NCBI GenBank assembly: GCA_019459525.1
Contig: JAIBEY010000073.1
Location: 1-49,727, forward strand
Source of the DNA: Prolixibacteraceae bacterium
Lineage (GTDB): Bacteria > Bacteroidota > Bacteroidia > Bacteroidales > Prolixibacteraceae
Reading direction: 5' to 3'
DNA length: 49,727 bases
The notes beneath the pieces are model-generated. The model searched no databases, was not told the DNA's origin, and saw only the letters and a list, made by a program, of their open reading frames with translations. The position numbers and the translations under genes are program-made. Each line of letters starts with the position of its first letter. The first letter of the stretch is position 1. Below are positions 14,508-23,235 of this stretch, in pieces.

Positions 14508-16013
14508 TTAGAATGGAATGGCCATTGCCAGTCTTTCAACGATTGGTTTCAAACTCGAAATAATGGTATCCGACAGCCAAAGCGGTGCAATACCAATAGC
14601 AGCAACGGCTAAAACCAGTGTAACTGTACTCAGTTTTTCGAACCATTTGGCATCTTCCAGATGTTCGTGATGTGAATCTTTTATCGGGCCAAGCAAAATC
14701 ATTCCAACTACTCGTAAAATATAAACTGCTGTGATTACAATCGACGAAGCTACCACAACAGTTACTACGCGGTGAAACATATCCTGATGTTGGAATGCAC
14801 CAACAAAAACAGTCATTTCAGCCACAAATCCGCTTAATCCGGGAAGTCCTAAAGAAGCAAAACCGGCAATCATATAAACAACAGCAAGGAAAGGTATCAC
14901 TTTCATGAGTCCTCCCATTTTTGTTACATCACGGGTGTGCGTCCGTCCATAAATCATCCCAATCAGGGCAAAGAAAAGGGCTGTCATCAATCCGTGAGAA
15001 ATCATCTGAAGAATTGCTCCGTCCATTCCGGTTTCGTTCATCATCAGAAGGGCAAAAATGACCAATCCGCAATGGCTCACCGATGAATACGCATTAATGA
15101 ATTTCAGGTCGGTTTGCCAGATAGCGCCGAATGCTCCGTACACGACACTGATTGTGGTGAGGATAATGAAAATCCAGGCCATTTCCTGTGCCGCTTCAGG
15201 CATTAAAAACATGGCAACACGGAAACATCCGTAACCTCCCAGTTTCATCAAAACTCCGGCGTGAAGCATCGAAACCGCTGTTGGCGCCGAGGCGTGACCA
15301 TCGGGTGACCAGGTATGGAAAGGAAACAAAGCACCCAAAATTCCGAATCCAACAAAAGTGAACGGGAAAAAGAACCGTTGAGCTTCAACAGGCATTTGTA
15401 TTTTAGCAATTTCAAGAATATTAAAAGTAAGTGGGCCGCCATCCGGAGCCGAATTGTAATAAATTCCGAAGATTCCAACCATCAATAGAGCAGATCCTCC
15501 CATCAGCATTAAAGTCAGTTTCATGGCCGAACTTTCTTTCGGGCCGCTACCCCAGACTCCAATCAGCAAATACATCGGGATCACTGCCAATTCGTAAAAC
15601 AGGAACATGGTAAATAAATCGAGCGAAATGAAAAACCCATAAACTCCTGTCGCCAATAAAATCAGCGAAATAAAAAATTCGCGCGAAAGGTATTCCATTT
15701 CCCATGAAGCAAATATTCCGGCAAAAACTACGATGGAAGTCAAACAGAGCATTGCAACCGCAATCCCGTCAACCCCAATAAAATAATGGATATTTAAACT
15801 TTTAAACCAGGTGTAATCAGCAGTAAAAACCATTTCATCGGTTACTCCAGCTTTACGCAGGCCGAGGTACGAGAATAAAAGTACGGCTGTTACCAGAAGC
15901 TGAACACCCATGCCAATTGCCGATACCAGCCGCGCACCTTTTAATCCTTTGGTGAAAAGGATGGCGATGATGGTCAGAATCGGGATAACTACTAATGAAG
16001 TCAGAATATTCAT
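14508..16013 (-). CDS. nuoM: NADH-quinone oxidoreductase (complex I) subunit M
   Basis: A 501-residue polytopic antiporter-like subunit. It has the helix-5 glutamate region FTMFLFYELAVIPMYLLIGVWG and the helix-7/8 sequence LFPFHTWSPDGHASAPTAVS with the key His and Lys environment. KLGGYGCFRVAMF, SSVSHCGLVIFALLMMN and the GLPGLSGFVAEMTVFVGAF motif are typical of NuoM. It is the middle proton-pumping module of the membrane arm. It lies 20 bp after nuoL and 31 bp before nuoN. Confidence 0.96.
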   Translation of the reverse strand: MNILTSLVVIPILTIIAILFTKGLKGARLVSAIGMGVQLLVTAVLLFSYLGLRKAGVTDEMVFTADYTWFKSLNIHYFIGVDGIAVAMLCLTSIVVFAGIFASWEMEYLSREFFISLILLATGVYGFFISLDLFTMFLFYELAVIPMYLLIGVWGSGPKESSAMKLTLMLMGGSALLMVGIFGIYYNSAPDGGPLTFNILEIAKIQMPVEAQRFFFPFTFVGFGILGALFPFHTWSPDGHASAPTAVSMLHAGVLMKLGGYGCFRVAMFLMPEAAQEMAWIFIILTTISVVYGAFGAIWQTDLKFINAYSSVSHCGLVIFALLMMNETGMDGAILQMISHGLMTALFFALIGMIYGRTHTRDVTKMGGLMKVIPFLAVVYMIAGFASLGLPGLSGFVAEMTVFVGAFQHQDMFHRVVTVVVASSIVITAVYILRVVGMILLGPIKDSHHEHLEDAKWFEKLSTVTLVLAVAAIGIAPLWLSDTIISSLKPIVERLAMAIPF

Positions 16014-16033
16014 GAGAATATTATTTATATATT

Positions 16034-17950
16034 TTACATCAGAAAATAAACCAAAGAAAGCGCCAGTGCCAATGTTCCGGCAACGAACATAAATGCATAA
16101 TGCTGCAACTGTCCGGATTGCATTCCTTTAATTTGGTAGGCTATTTTTTCGGTTACCAAACCAATTCCAACCATAAATCCATCAATGATGTGACGGTCGA
16201 ACCAGGCAATTGGTCGGGAGATATAATTAAAAATGATCTTTTTGGTGACAAACAAATAAATCTCGTCGAAATAAAATTTGTTGTAAGTAGCCGTGTACAA
16301 AATGCCCCACCGCTGTGCCAGTTTCTCCGGAACAGCACTTTCTTTCTTATAAAGAATCCAGGCCATCGCAATACCAAATAAACCAATCAAAACTGACGGG
16401 GCAGCAACAGCCATATGCATTTCAGTATCAAATCCCATTTTGTCGGAAGTTACCAGGTGATGGAAAGGTAAAAATCCTGCAAAAACAGAAGCTACTGCCA
16501 AAAACATCAACGGAATGGACATGGTCAGCGGGCTTTCGTGCGGGGTGTGATGGTAATGACGATCTTTTCCCCAGAACACGCTGAAGTATAAGCGGAACAT
16601 ATAGAATGCGGTTAATCCGGCAACCAAAAACTCAACAGCAAACAACAGTTTATTGTGGTGTAACGCGGCCACTAAAATTTCATCTTTACTGAAAAATCCT
16701 GAAAGTGGCGGAACGCCGGCAATAGTCAAACAGGCAATCAGAAAAGTAATATGGGTAATGGGTAAATATTTACGCAAACCGCCCATGTCGTACATGTAGT
16801 TGGAATGAACCGCATGAATTATTGAACCCGCTCCAAGGAACAACAATGCTTTAAACATGGCATGTGTAAACAGGTGAAACATGGAAGCCATGTAACCCAA
16901 TCCTTCTTCGCCCCCATAACCCGAAACTCCGAGTGCCAGCATCATATAACCCAATTGCGACAAGGTTGAAAATGCCAGAACGCGTTTAATATCGTATTGT
17001 GTGATGGCGATTACCGCAGCAAAAAGCGAGGTAAATCCACCAACATAACCAATGATTTCCTGAGCATCGGGAGCCTGAAAATGGATAACCGGAAACATAC
17101 GGGCCACCAAAAATACACCCGCAACAACCATGGTTGCCGCATGGATTAAGGCCGAAACCGGAGTTGGACCTTCCATAGCATCGGGTAACCAAATGTGCAA
17201 CGGGAACATGGCCGATTTACCGGCACCTCCGATAAAAATCAAAGTCATGGCCCAGGTCAAGGCTGAAATACCCATAAAACTCATTGAAGCAGCGCTTCCG
17301 AAGATAGCAGTTCCGGGTTCGGTCAGTTTTCCAAAATCAAAAGTTCCGGTCACAAACGAAAGAATCAGGATACCAATCAGGAAGCCTAAATCGGCAAAAC
17401 GGGTTACTATAAATGCTTTTTTCGATGCAGCTACTGCCGATGGTTTTGTATAATAGAAACCAATCAGGAGGAATGAACTAACGCCCACCAATTCCCAGAA
17501 AATGTACATCTGGAAAATGTTGGTGGCAATTACCAAACCGAGCATCGAAAAAGTAAACAGCGACAAAAAAGCGTAAAAACGTGCAAATCCTTTTTCACCT
17601 TTCATGTAGCCCAAACTGTAAAGGTGAACCATGAATGAAATTGTCGTAATCACCACGAGCATCATCACTGAAATAGGATCGAGTAAAACGCCAATGTTGA
17701 TGTGTAAGGTTTCGGTGAAACGCAACCAGGTTGTTTCGAAAGGGATAATGGTCTGAAAACCTTCAGCATGATGACCTCCAAAGAAATAACTTCCGGCGGT
17801 AATCAGCGAAAGGACCCACGAGGTTCCCATTCCGATGGTGCCCAGCAAGCCTGAAACGATGGGTTTCCATTTCATTCCGAGTAAGCCGGTAACCAAAAAC
17901 ATCACCAGCGGAATCATCGGAATTAATATTGTATAAGCATATCCTGTCAT
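16034..17950 (-). CDS. nuoL: NADH-quinone oxidoreductase (complex I) subunit L
   Basis: A 638-residue antiporter-like subunit, the distal pump of the membrane arm. It has IFWELVGVSSFLLIGFYY (helix-5 Glu), PLHIWLPDAMEGPTPVSALI and HAATMVVAGVFL. The YNKFYFDEIYLFVTKKIIF segment near the C-terminus starts the lateral helix that clamps the other pumps. The length suits NuoL (E. coli 613). It is 13 bp downstream of nuoK and 20 bp upstream of nuoM. Several opposite-strand frames over it are shadows. Confidence 0.96.
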   Translation of the reverse strand: MTGYAYTILIPMIPLVMFLVTGLLGMKWKPIVSGLLGTIGMGTSWVLSLITAGSYFFGGHHAEGFQTIIPFETTWLRFTETLHINIGVLLDPISVMMLVVITTISFMVHLYSLGYMKGEKGFARFYAFLSLFTFSMLGLVIATNIFQMYIFWELVGVSSFLLIGFYYTKPSAVAASKKAFIVTRFADLGFLIGILILSFVTGTFDFGKLTEPGTAIFGSAASMSFMGISALTWAMTLIFIGGAGKSAMFPLHIWLPDAMEGPTPVSALIHAATMVVAGVFLVARMFPVIHFQAPDAQEIIGYVGGFTSLFAAVIAITQYDIKRVLAFSTLSQLGYMMLALGVSGYGGEEGLGYMASMFHLFTHAMFKALLFLGAGSIIHAVHSNYMYDMGGLRKYLPITHITFLIACLTIAGVPPLSGFFSKDEILVAALHHNKLLFAVEFLVAGLTAFYMFRLYFSVFWGKDRHYHHTPHESPLTMSIPLMFLAVASVFAGFLPFHHLVTSDKMGFDTEMHMAVAAPSVLIGLFGIAMAWILYKKESAVPEKLAQRWGILYTATYNKFYFDEIYLFVTKKIIFNYISRPIAWFDRHIIDGFMVGIGLVTEKIAYQIKGMQSGQLQHYAFMFVAGTLALALSLVYFLM

Positions 17951-17963
17951 TGTTCTTAATTTT

Positions 17964-18281
17964 TTAGAATCTCAACTCATTTACGTTTTCAACATCAATA
18001 TTCTGCAGTTTTCTGTAAATGTTGATGATCAGGGCAATGGCCACCGATGCTTCGGCAGCGGCAATACCAACAATAAACAGCGAAAAGAAATGTCCCTGCA
18101 ACTGATCGGGATACAGGTAGCGGTTGAAAACAACAAAATTGATATTAACCGAATTCAGGATGAGTTCGATGGCCATTAACATGGTGATCAAGTTTCGGCG
18201 AATAATAAAACCGCAAACACCGATGAAAAACATGATCGTGCTTACGATTAAAAAATGTTCGAGTGGAATTCCCTGAATCAT
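17964..18281 (-). CDS. nuoK: NADH-quinone oxidoreductase (complex I) subunit K
   Basis: A 105-residue protein with three membrane helices. It shows the conserved NuoK run LITMLMAIELILNSVNINFV, with the membrane-embedded glutamate, and AAAEASVAIALIINIYR with the second glutamate. Both glutamates are part of the proton-transfer chain. The start ATG overlaps the nuoJ stop as ATGA, a 4-bp overlap that couples translation. Length is normal. Confidence 0.95.
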   Translation of the reverse strand: MIQGIPLEHFLIVSTIMFFIGVCGFIIRRNLITMLMAIELILNSVNINFVVFNRYLYPDQLQGHFFSLFIVGIAAAEASVAIALIINIYRKLQNIDVENVNELRF

Positions 18282-18796
18282 ATTTCTGAGTTTTTATTTT
18301 TATCTTTTTTTGCAATTACAATCGCTGCAATCATGGCAGCAAGCAGCAAAATACTGATCAGCTCAAACGGCAACACATATCCGTTCTTTTCGGTGCTCAG
18401 AAGCTGGGTCCCAATCACCGTCATATCAACAGGAAGCTCAGGTGCCGATCCGGCCTGGAACGAATGAGAAAGAAGGGTTGCAATAACCAATCCTGCCCCA
18501 ACAACAGCCGTGCTCACACCCATAATAAGTTTCACCAGATCGGGATGTTTAAAACGGTGCGAAATATGACTGGTAAGCAGGATGCTGAATATAATAAGGA
18601 CTACAATACCTCCGGCATACAGCGTAAGCTGAACGGCTGCCATAAACTGATAGTTCAGCATAAAATACAAACCCGCAGTAGCTAACAAAACACAAAGCAG
18701 GTAAACCGCTGCCCTCAATATTTTTCGGGTGGTGATCGTCAAAAGCGAACAGATCAGGATAATTCCTGAAAACAGGTAAAATAGGAATACATTCAT
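18278..18796 (-). CDS. nuoJ: NADH-quinone oxidoreductase (complex I) subunit J
   Basis: A 172-residue five-helix membrane subunit. It contains the conserved segment AAVYLLCVLLATAGLYFMLN and LTLYAGGIVVLIIFSILL, the region around the pi-bulge helix that couples quinone reduction to proton pumping. Its ATG overlaps the nuoI stop (TAATG, 1 bp) and its stop overlaps nuoK by 4 bp. Unusually for this genome, AAAGGAGG (complement of about 18803-18810) precedes the start at a good Shine-Dalgarno distance, although the same bases also code the end of nuoI. Confidence 0.94.
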   Translation of the reverse strand: MNVFLFYLFSGIILICSLLTITTRKILRAAVYLLCVLLATAGLYFMLNYQFMAAVQLTLYAGGIVVLIIFSILLTSHISHRFKHPDLVKLIMGVSTAVVGAGLVIATLLSHSFQAGSAPELPVDMTVIGTQLLSTEKNGYVLPFELISILLLAAMIAAIVIAKKDKNKNSEI

Positions 18797-19275
18797 TACT
18801 TAGCCTCCTTTCTAATCTTCGAACCCGGTTGATTCAAGACTTTGGTGAGTTTACTCCGGTCAAAAACGGCATGCTCGAATTTCTGACCCCAGGCCAGCGC
18901 ATTCGAAGGGCAGGTTTTTATGCACAATTCACAGAATGTGCACATCGACAAATGATAAATGTGTTTATCGATCACTCGCTCCATTTTGCCTTCAGCGTTA
19001 GGAATGCGGTCGGTTAAAATCTCGATTGAACCATTCGGACAGTTCATTTCACAAATTCCGCAACCGGTACAGGCGTGCTGGTTGTTTTCATCGTGAGGCA
19101 TGGTCACTTCACCCTTAAACCGTTCTTCCATTTTCAGGGTGGCACGATTTTCGGGATATTGCTGTGTTACAATAGCCCGCGGACTGAAGAAGTATTTCCC
19201 GGTGATGCGCATTCCTGCCCACAACGAAGAAATTCCCCGGAACATGTCGCTAAAATATTTTGTTATACTATTCAT
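18796..19275 (-). CDS. nuoI: NADH-quinone oxidoreductase (complex I) subunit I, 2x[4Fe-4S] ferredoxin-like
   Basis: A 159-residue peripheral subunit with two [4Fe-4S] motifs, CTGCGICEMNCP and CTFCELCIKTCP (clusters N6a and N6b). These pass electrons to NuoB in the connecting arm. It starts with the amphipathic stretch typical of NuoI (YFSDMFRGISSLWAGMRIT). It is separated from nuoH by a 109-bp AT-rich, repeat-containing gap, the only large gap in the operon, and overlaps nuoJ by 1 bp. Without nuoE, nuoF and nuoG here, NuoI is the likely entry region for electrons from an external donor. Confidence 0.95.
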   Translation of the reverse strand: MNSITKYFSDMFRGISSLWAGMRITGKYFFSPRAIVTQQYPENRATLKMEERFKGEVTMPHDENNQHACTGCGICEMNCPNGSIEILTDRIPNAEGKMERVIDKHIYHLSMCTFCELCIKTCPSNALAWGQKFEHAVFDRSKLTKVLNQPGSKIRKEAK

Positions 19276-19384
19276 CTAATCAAAGTTTCAAGTTCAAAGT
19301 TTCAAGTTTCAGGTCCAAAACAGTCAACTTTTCCTGTGTATTCATAATGTGTTCATTTATCATTCAAAATTCAACATTCATCAT
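19276..19384 (-). repeat. Degenerate AAGTTTCAAGTTTC-type repeat tract between nuoH and nuoI
   Basis: The gap contains short tandem units (GTTTCAAGTTCAAAGTTTCAAG type, about 19283-19310). Next to them lies ATTCAAAATTCAACATTC-like sequence (about 19362-19381). The 15-mer TTTCAAGTTTCAGGT (19300-19314) recurs at 33991-34005. Both copies lie just upstream of leftward genes. No gene or terminator is seen in it. Confidence 0.6.
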
Positions 19385-20485
19385 TTAAAAATGCCAGCCC
19401 ATCAGGACCAAAAAGGCAATCAATACAATGTTGAACAAGCTGATTGGCAGCAGGTATTTCCATTCCAGAGTCAACAACTGGTCAATTCTCAAACGGGGAA
19501 ACGTCCATTTAAACCACATAATAATCAGGATAAGGAAAAACGTCTTTCCGAAGAACCAAACCACCGAAGGAATGTAATCCATAATCTGGTTGAACCCTTC
19601 CCATTCGCCAATATGGAATGGCATCCATCCGCCAAGGAATACCGTAGCGCCCAATGCCGACACAATAAACATGTTCATGTATTCGGCCAGGAAGAAAAAA
19701 GCGAATTTAATTCCTGAATATTCGGTATGGAAACCCGCAGTTAATTCCGACTCGGCTTCGGCCAAATCGAAGGGGCCACGATTAATTTCGGCAGTACTGG
19801 CAATCAGGAAAACAATAAACGAAATGATTGCAGGGATATGCCCTTTAAAAATCCACCATCCGTTGGCCTGACTTTCAACAATTGTTGAAAGCTGCATACT
19901 TCCTGAAAAAACCACAATCGCCAGCAGCGAAAGACCAACTGAAAGTTCGTAACTCACAATCTGTGCGCCGCTACGCATGGCACCAATCAACGAATATTTA
20001 CTGTTACTCGACCAGCCTGCAAGCAAAATACCCACAACCCCAAGCGACGAAACAGCCATCACATAAAATACACCAATGTTAAAATCGATAGCCTGAAGTC
20101 CTTTGGCGTAAGGCAATGCCGCCATAGCCAGAAACGAAGCAATAATTACGATAAAAGGCGCCAGGTTGAAAAGCAGCGGATCTGACTTTCGGATCGGGAT
20201 TAATTCCTTCAGCAACAATTTAATCAGGTCGGCAATGGTTTGCAGAAGGCCCCATTTTCCTACACGGTTGGGCCCTACGCGGTTCTGAATGATCGCACAA
20301 ACTTTACGTTCGAGGTAAACCAGGAACAACCCAATCAGTGCATACATCAGCAGGAAAACAAGCCCGACGAGAACCATTTCTGTAAAGATGACCCATCCGG
20401 ACGACATCATTCCTGAAAGCCAGGAGTGAACAGAGCCGGTTAGTGTCGCAAAATCGAAGATGTTTGATGACATATTTGTGTTCAT
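19385..20485 (-). CDS. nuoH: NADH-quinone oxidoreductase (complex I) subunit H
   Basis: A 366-residue membrane subunit that forms the quinone tunnel at the arm junction. It has [22 protein letters not shown], the conserved ERK and RxGPNRVG region, and [22 protein letters not shown], the acidic E-channel loop. ATVFLGGW follows, and the C-terminal [20 protein letters not shown] is also typical. It abuts nuoD directly. An alternative start is Met5 (MSSNIF). Length is somewhat above E. coli NuoH (325) owing to the N-terminus. Confidence 0.95.
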   Translation of the reverse strand: MNTNMSSNIFDFATLTGSVHSWLSGMMSSGWVIFTEMVLVGLVFLLMYALIGLFLVYLERKVCAIIQNRVGPNRVGKWGLLQTIADLIKLLLKELIPIRKSDPLLFNLAPFIVIIASFLAMAALPYAKGLQAIDFNIGVFYVMAVSSLGVVGILLAGWSSNSKYSLIGAMRSGAQIVSYELSVGLSLLAIVVFSGSMQLSTIVESQANGWWIFKGHIPAIISFIVFLIASTAEINRGPFDLAEAESELTAGFHTEYSGIKFAFFFLAEYMNMFIVSALGATVFLGGWMPFHIGEWEGFNQIMDYIPSVVWFFGKTFFLILIIMWFKWTFPRLRIDQLLTLEWKYLLPISLFNIVLIAFLVLMGWHF

Positions 20486-21634
20486 TTATCGGTCAATATC
20501 AGGTATTACAAGGTCGAGCGAACCGCTGATAGCAATCAGGTCGGCAATTTTACATCCGGCAGCAATCTCGTTCATTACAAATAAGTTGCTAAAGTTTGGA
20601 GTCCGGAATTTCATGCGGTACGGCGATTTATTTCCGTCGCTCACCACATAAACAGCCAATTCGCCACGGGCAGTTTCCACTCTCCGGAAATATTCACCTG
20701 CCGGAAGTTTAATGATTGGTTTCATTTTGGCGGTGAAATCACCTTCCGGAATATTGTCAACCAATTGTTCCAGAATGCTTAATGATTCCCGCATTTCTGC
20801 CATCCTTACCTGGTAACGGGCAAATACATCGCCTCCAGTTTCCAGAATTTCGTTAAATTGAACTTTATCGTAAGCTCCGTAAGGCGCAATTTTACGAATG
20901 TCGCACGAGAAACCCGATCCTCGACCTGAAGGTCCGGTCACACCGTATCCAATGGCAGTTTCTTTGCTCATAAAGCCAACACCTTTGGCGCGCTCCTGAA
21001 AAATTACGTTGCCGGTAAGTAACTGATCGTATTCGGGTAATTTTTTGCGGAAATAGCTGATGAATTCTTTAATGCGGTTCTGAAAGTTGGGATGAACATC
21101 GTGCATCAAGCCGCCGGGCGTATTGAAACTGTGCAAAAGTCTTGATCCGAACGATTCTTCAAAAATATCGAGAATCATTTCGCGATCGCGCAAACCATAA
21201 AAAAATGTAGTTAACGCCCCGAGATCCATACCAAAAGCACACCACCACAACTGGTGCGAGGCCAAACGGTTCAATTCGTTCAGGATGGTGCGGATGTATT
21301 TAACCCGCTCCGGAACTTCAACCTGCATGGCATCTTCAACCACCATACAAACCGCTTCGTTGTTCATGTGTGCCGAAAGGTAGTCCATCCGGTCGGTCAG
21401 GTGAATAATTTGCTGGTAGGTATTGGCTTCACACATTTTTTCAATTCCACGGTGAATGTACCCGATGTGCGGAATCAGGTATTTTACGGTTTCACCTTTC
21501 AGGCAAACTTCAAGCCTTAAAACGCCGTGGGTTGAAGGGTGCTGAGGGCCCATATTGATGATGTAGTCCTCATTTTCCCCGACAATCACGTCTTTTATAA
21601 TTTCTTCACTCATATATTGAGTATTAACGTTCAA
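20486..21634 (-). CDS. nuoD: NADH-quinone oxidoreductase (complex I) subunit D
   Basis: A 382-residue peripheral subunit homologous to the large subunit of [NiFe] hydrogenases, forming the quinone site with NuoB and NuoH. It shows NMGPQHPSTHGVLRLE with the quinone-binding His, GYIHRGIEKMCE, DRMDYLSAHMNNEAV and, at the C-terminus, ISGSLDLVIPDIDR. The first ATG overlaps nuoC by 11 bp. Met8 (MSEEIIKDV, start 21613) would remove the overlap and is an equally good start. NuoC and NuoD are separate here, not fused as in E. coli. Confidence 0.95.
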   Translation of the reverse strand: MNVNTQYMSEEIIKDVIVGENEDYIINMGPQHPSTHGVLRLEVCLKGETVKYLIPHIGYIHRGIEKMCEANTYQQIIHLTDRMDYLSAHMNNEAVCMVVEDAMQVEVPERVKYIRTILNELNRLASHQLWWCAFGMDLGALTTFFYGLRDREMILDIFEESFGSRLLHSFNTPGGLMHDVHPNFQNRIKEFISYFRKKLPEYDQLLTGNVIFQERAKGVGFMSKETAIGYGVTGPSGRGSGFSCDIRKIAPYGAYDKVQFNEILETGGDVFARYQVRMAEMRESLSILEQLVDNIPEGDFTAKMKPIIKLPAGEYFRRVETARGELAVYVVSDGNKSPYRMKFRTPNFSNLFVMNEIAAGCKIADLIAISGSLDLVIPDIDR

Positions 21635-22082
21635 TGATATTTATTTCGTCGCGGAAATCCTTGCGAAGCGGGTATCCGTAGTCATCTTCCAAAAAGAGTC
21701 GTTTCAGGTTGGGGTGGTTGTTAAACCGTATCCCAAACAGGTCGAAAATTTCACGTTCAAAATATTCGGCTGCCGGATACAAGGCGGTCAAACTATCGAT
21801 TGCAGGATTTTCACGGTCAGTAAGATTAGCCTTCAACACAACCATATGCCTGAATTCGGTTGATTCCAGGTGACAAACAACAGTCATATAAGTTTGAAAA
21901 TCAACTGCGGTTTGGGTAATCAGGTAATTGAAAGCGATTTTCGGATCTGATTTCAGTTTTTCGGCAAGCGAAAAATAACTTTCCGCCGGAACAATTACTT
22001 CCAACAACTGTTTACCTTCCGGAAATTCAGCTCCAGGCACCAAACCTGAGATTATATTTGTTAGTTCTTCTCTGCTAAGCAT
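21624..22082 (-). CDS. nuoC: NADH-quinone oxidoreductase (complex I) subunit C
   Basis: A 152-residue subunit matching the 30-kDa family. Diagnostic are the segment YLITQTAVDF, VVCHLESTEFRHMVVLKANL and the signature EREIFDLFGIRFNNHPNLKR-LFLEDDYGYPLRKDF. It supports the NuoB/D/I core of the connecting arm. It follows nuoB by 41 bp and overlaps nuoD by 11 bp. Confidence 0.94.
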   Translation of the reverse strand: MLSREELTNIISGLVPGAEFPEGKQLLEVIVPAESYFSLAEKLKSDPKIAFNYLITQTAVDFQTYMTVVCHLESTEFRHMVVLKANLTDRENPAIDSLTALYPAAEYFEREIFDLFGIRFNNHPNLKRLFLEDDYGYPLRKDFRDEINIIER

Positions 22083-22123
22083 GATATTATTTTAGAATAA
22101 CTTTAGGCACTCCAAACTTTTCT

Positions 22124-22678
22124 CTAGAGGATATCAGGTAATTCACCTGGATTAGTTACCGACTCACCTTTAATTTTCCGCTGAAGCTGCATAACTCCGT
22201 AAAGTAAAGCTTCCGGGCGCGGTGGACAACCGGGAATATAAACATCAACCGGAATGACATGATCGACACCCCGAACAACCGAATAGGTATTGTAAAAGAA
22301 TGGACCACCCGAAATGGCACAGGCACCCATGGCAATCACATATTTAGGTTCGGGCATTTGGTCGTAAAGTCGTTTTAATACGGGCACCATTTTATGAACG
22401 ATGGTTCCGGCTACAACAATTACGTCAGCCTGACGCGGCGAAGCGCGATAAACTTCAATACCAAAACGCGCGAAGTCGTGGCGCGATGCACCGGCGGCCA
22501 TCATTTCAATTCCACAACAACTGGTTGCAAAAGTTAATGGCCACACCGAATTGGAGCGTCCCCAGTTTAGCAAACTATCGATACTGGTCATGAAGACATT
22601 GCCTCCTGACTTTTTTAAGAGTTCGAGAGATTCATTATCTCCGAAATCTTCATCTTTCATTGATTTGATTAAACCCAT
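22124..22678 (-). CDS. nuoB: NADH-quinone oxidoreductase (complex I) subunit B, [4Fe-4S] cluster N2
   Basis: A subunit carrying the terminal cluster N2 that reduces quinone. The ligands are visible: the adjacent cysteines in ATSCCGIE, the cysteine in [10 protein letters not shown] and the one in [31 protein letters not shown] is also typical. A start 21 bp further upstream (22699) is open, but I chose the ATG at 22678 ([11 protein letters not shown], 184 residues) because AAGGAG lies about 7 nt before it. It still overlaps the end of nuoA by 10 bp. Confidence 0.94.
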   Translation of the reverse strand: MGLIKSMKDEDFGDNESLELLKKSGGNVFMTSIDSLLNWGRSNSVWPLTFATSCCGIEMMAAGASRHDFARFGIEVYRASPRQADVIVVAGTIVHKMVPVLKRLYDQMPEPKYVIAMGACAISGGPFFYNTYSVVRGVDHVIPVDVYIPGCPPRPEALLYGVMQLQRKIKGESVTNPGELPDIL

Positions 22679-23019
22679 TTTAAAGCTCCTTTTTTCCATG
22701 CATACAAAAGTCCGAGACCAAGTATGAAGAAGAAAATTATGATTTCAATAAATGCCCTGATCCCGATCGCTTTCATTACCGTTGCCCAAGGGAACAGAAA
22801 TACGGTTTCCACATCAAAAATCAGGTAAATAATAGCAAAAAGGTAATAACCAACGTTAAACTGAATCCAGGCTGGGCCTTCGGTCGGAATACCGCATTCG
22901 TAAGGTTCCGATTTGGCCGGATTAAATGACTTTGGTGCTACAAGTGTTGAAAACAGAATTGCACCTCCAACAAGGATAACTGCAATTATAAAAAAGAGAA
23001 TTAACGATTCGCTTTCCAT
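22669..23019 (-). CDS. nuoA: NADH-quinone oxidoreductase (complex I) subunit A
   Basis: A 116-residue membrane protein with three helices. It has the conserved loop [21 protein letters not shown], with the redox/conformation-sensitive cysteine between helices 1 and 2, and [17 protein letters not shown] with the acidic residues of helix 2. It is the first gene of the operon. A consensus Bacteroidota promoter lies about 45-75 bp upstream. Confidence 0.95.
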   Translation of the reverse strand: MESESLILFFIIAVILVGGAILFSTLVAPKSFNPAKSEPYECGIPTEGPAWIQFNVGYYLFAIIYLIFDVETVFLFPWATVMKAIGIRAFIEIIIFFFILGLGLLYAWKKGALKWV

Positions 23020-23062
23020 ATCTTTAAATATCTGGATAAATTGATAGGTCGAAAAGACGGTG

Positions 23063-23092
23063 CAAAAGTAGTTTTTTCAATTTAGCACCAAA
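23063..23092 (-). promoter_or_regulatory. Consensus promoter of the nuo operon
   Basis: On the minus strand, TTTG (complement of 23089-23092), an 18-nt spacer and TACTTTTG (complement of 23063-23070) match the Bacteroidota -33/-7 consensus TTTG-N19-TAnnTTTG with one base less in the spacer. Transcription should start near 23056, giving a leader of about 35 nt before nuoA. Confidence 0.75.
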
Positions 23093-23222
23093 CTTTTTTA
23101 TAAGAAAAGTTTGATTGATATTTAGCAATCAGGAAATAACCATTACTTGTTTTTTGACAAAATGCAGGGAGGAAAAAGAAATTATGAGAAAATATTTCAA
23201 CTTTAAAGCGGGATATTTTTTT

Positions 23223-23230
23223 TACGTTTG
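23223..23230 (+). promoter_or_regulatory. -7 element placing the transcript start at the start codon of the propeller kinase
   Basis: TACGTTTG matches TAnnTTTG exactly and ends only 5 nt before the ATG at 23236. If used, the mRNA would start at or within a few bases of the start codon, a leaderless message. No good -33 TTTG is seen. Confidence 0.45.
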
Positions 23231-23235
23231 TAGTG

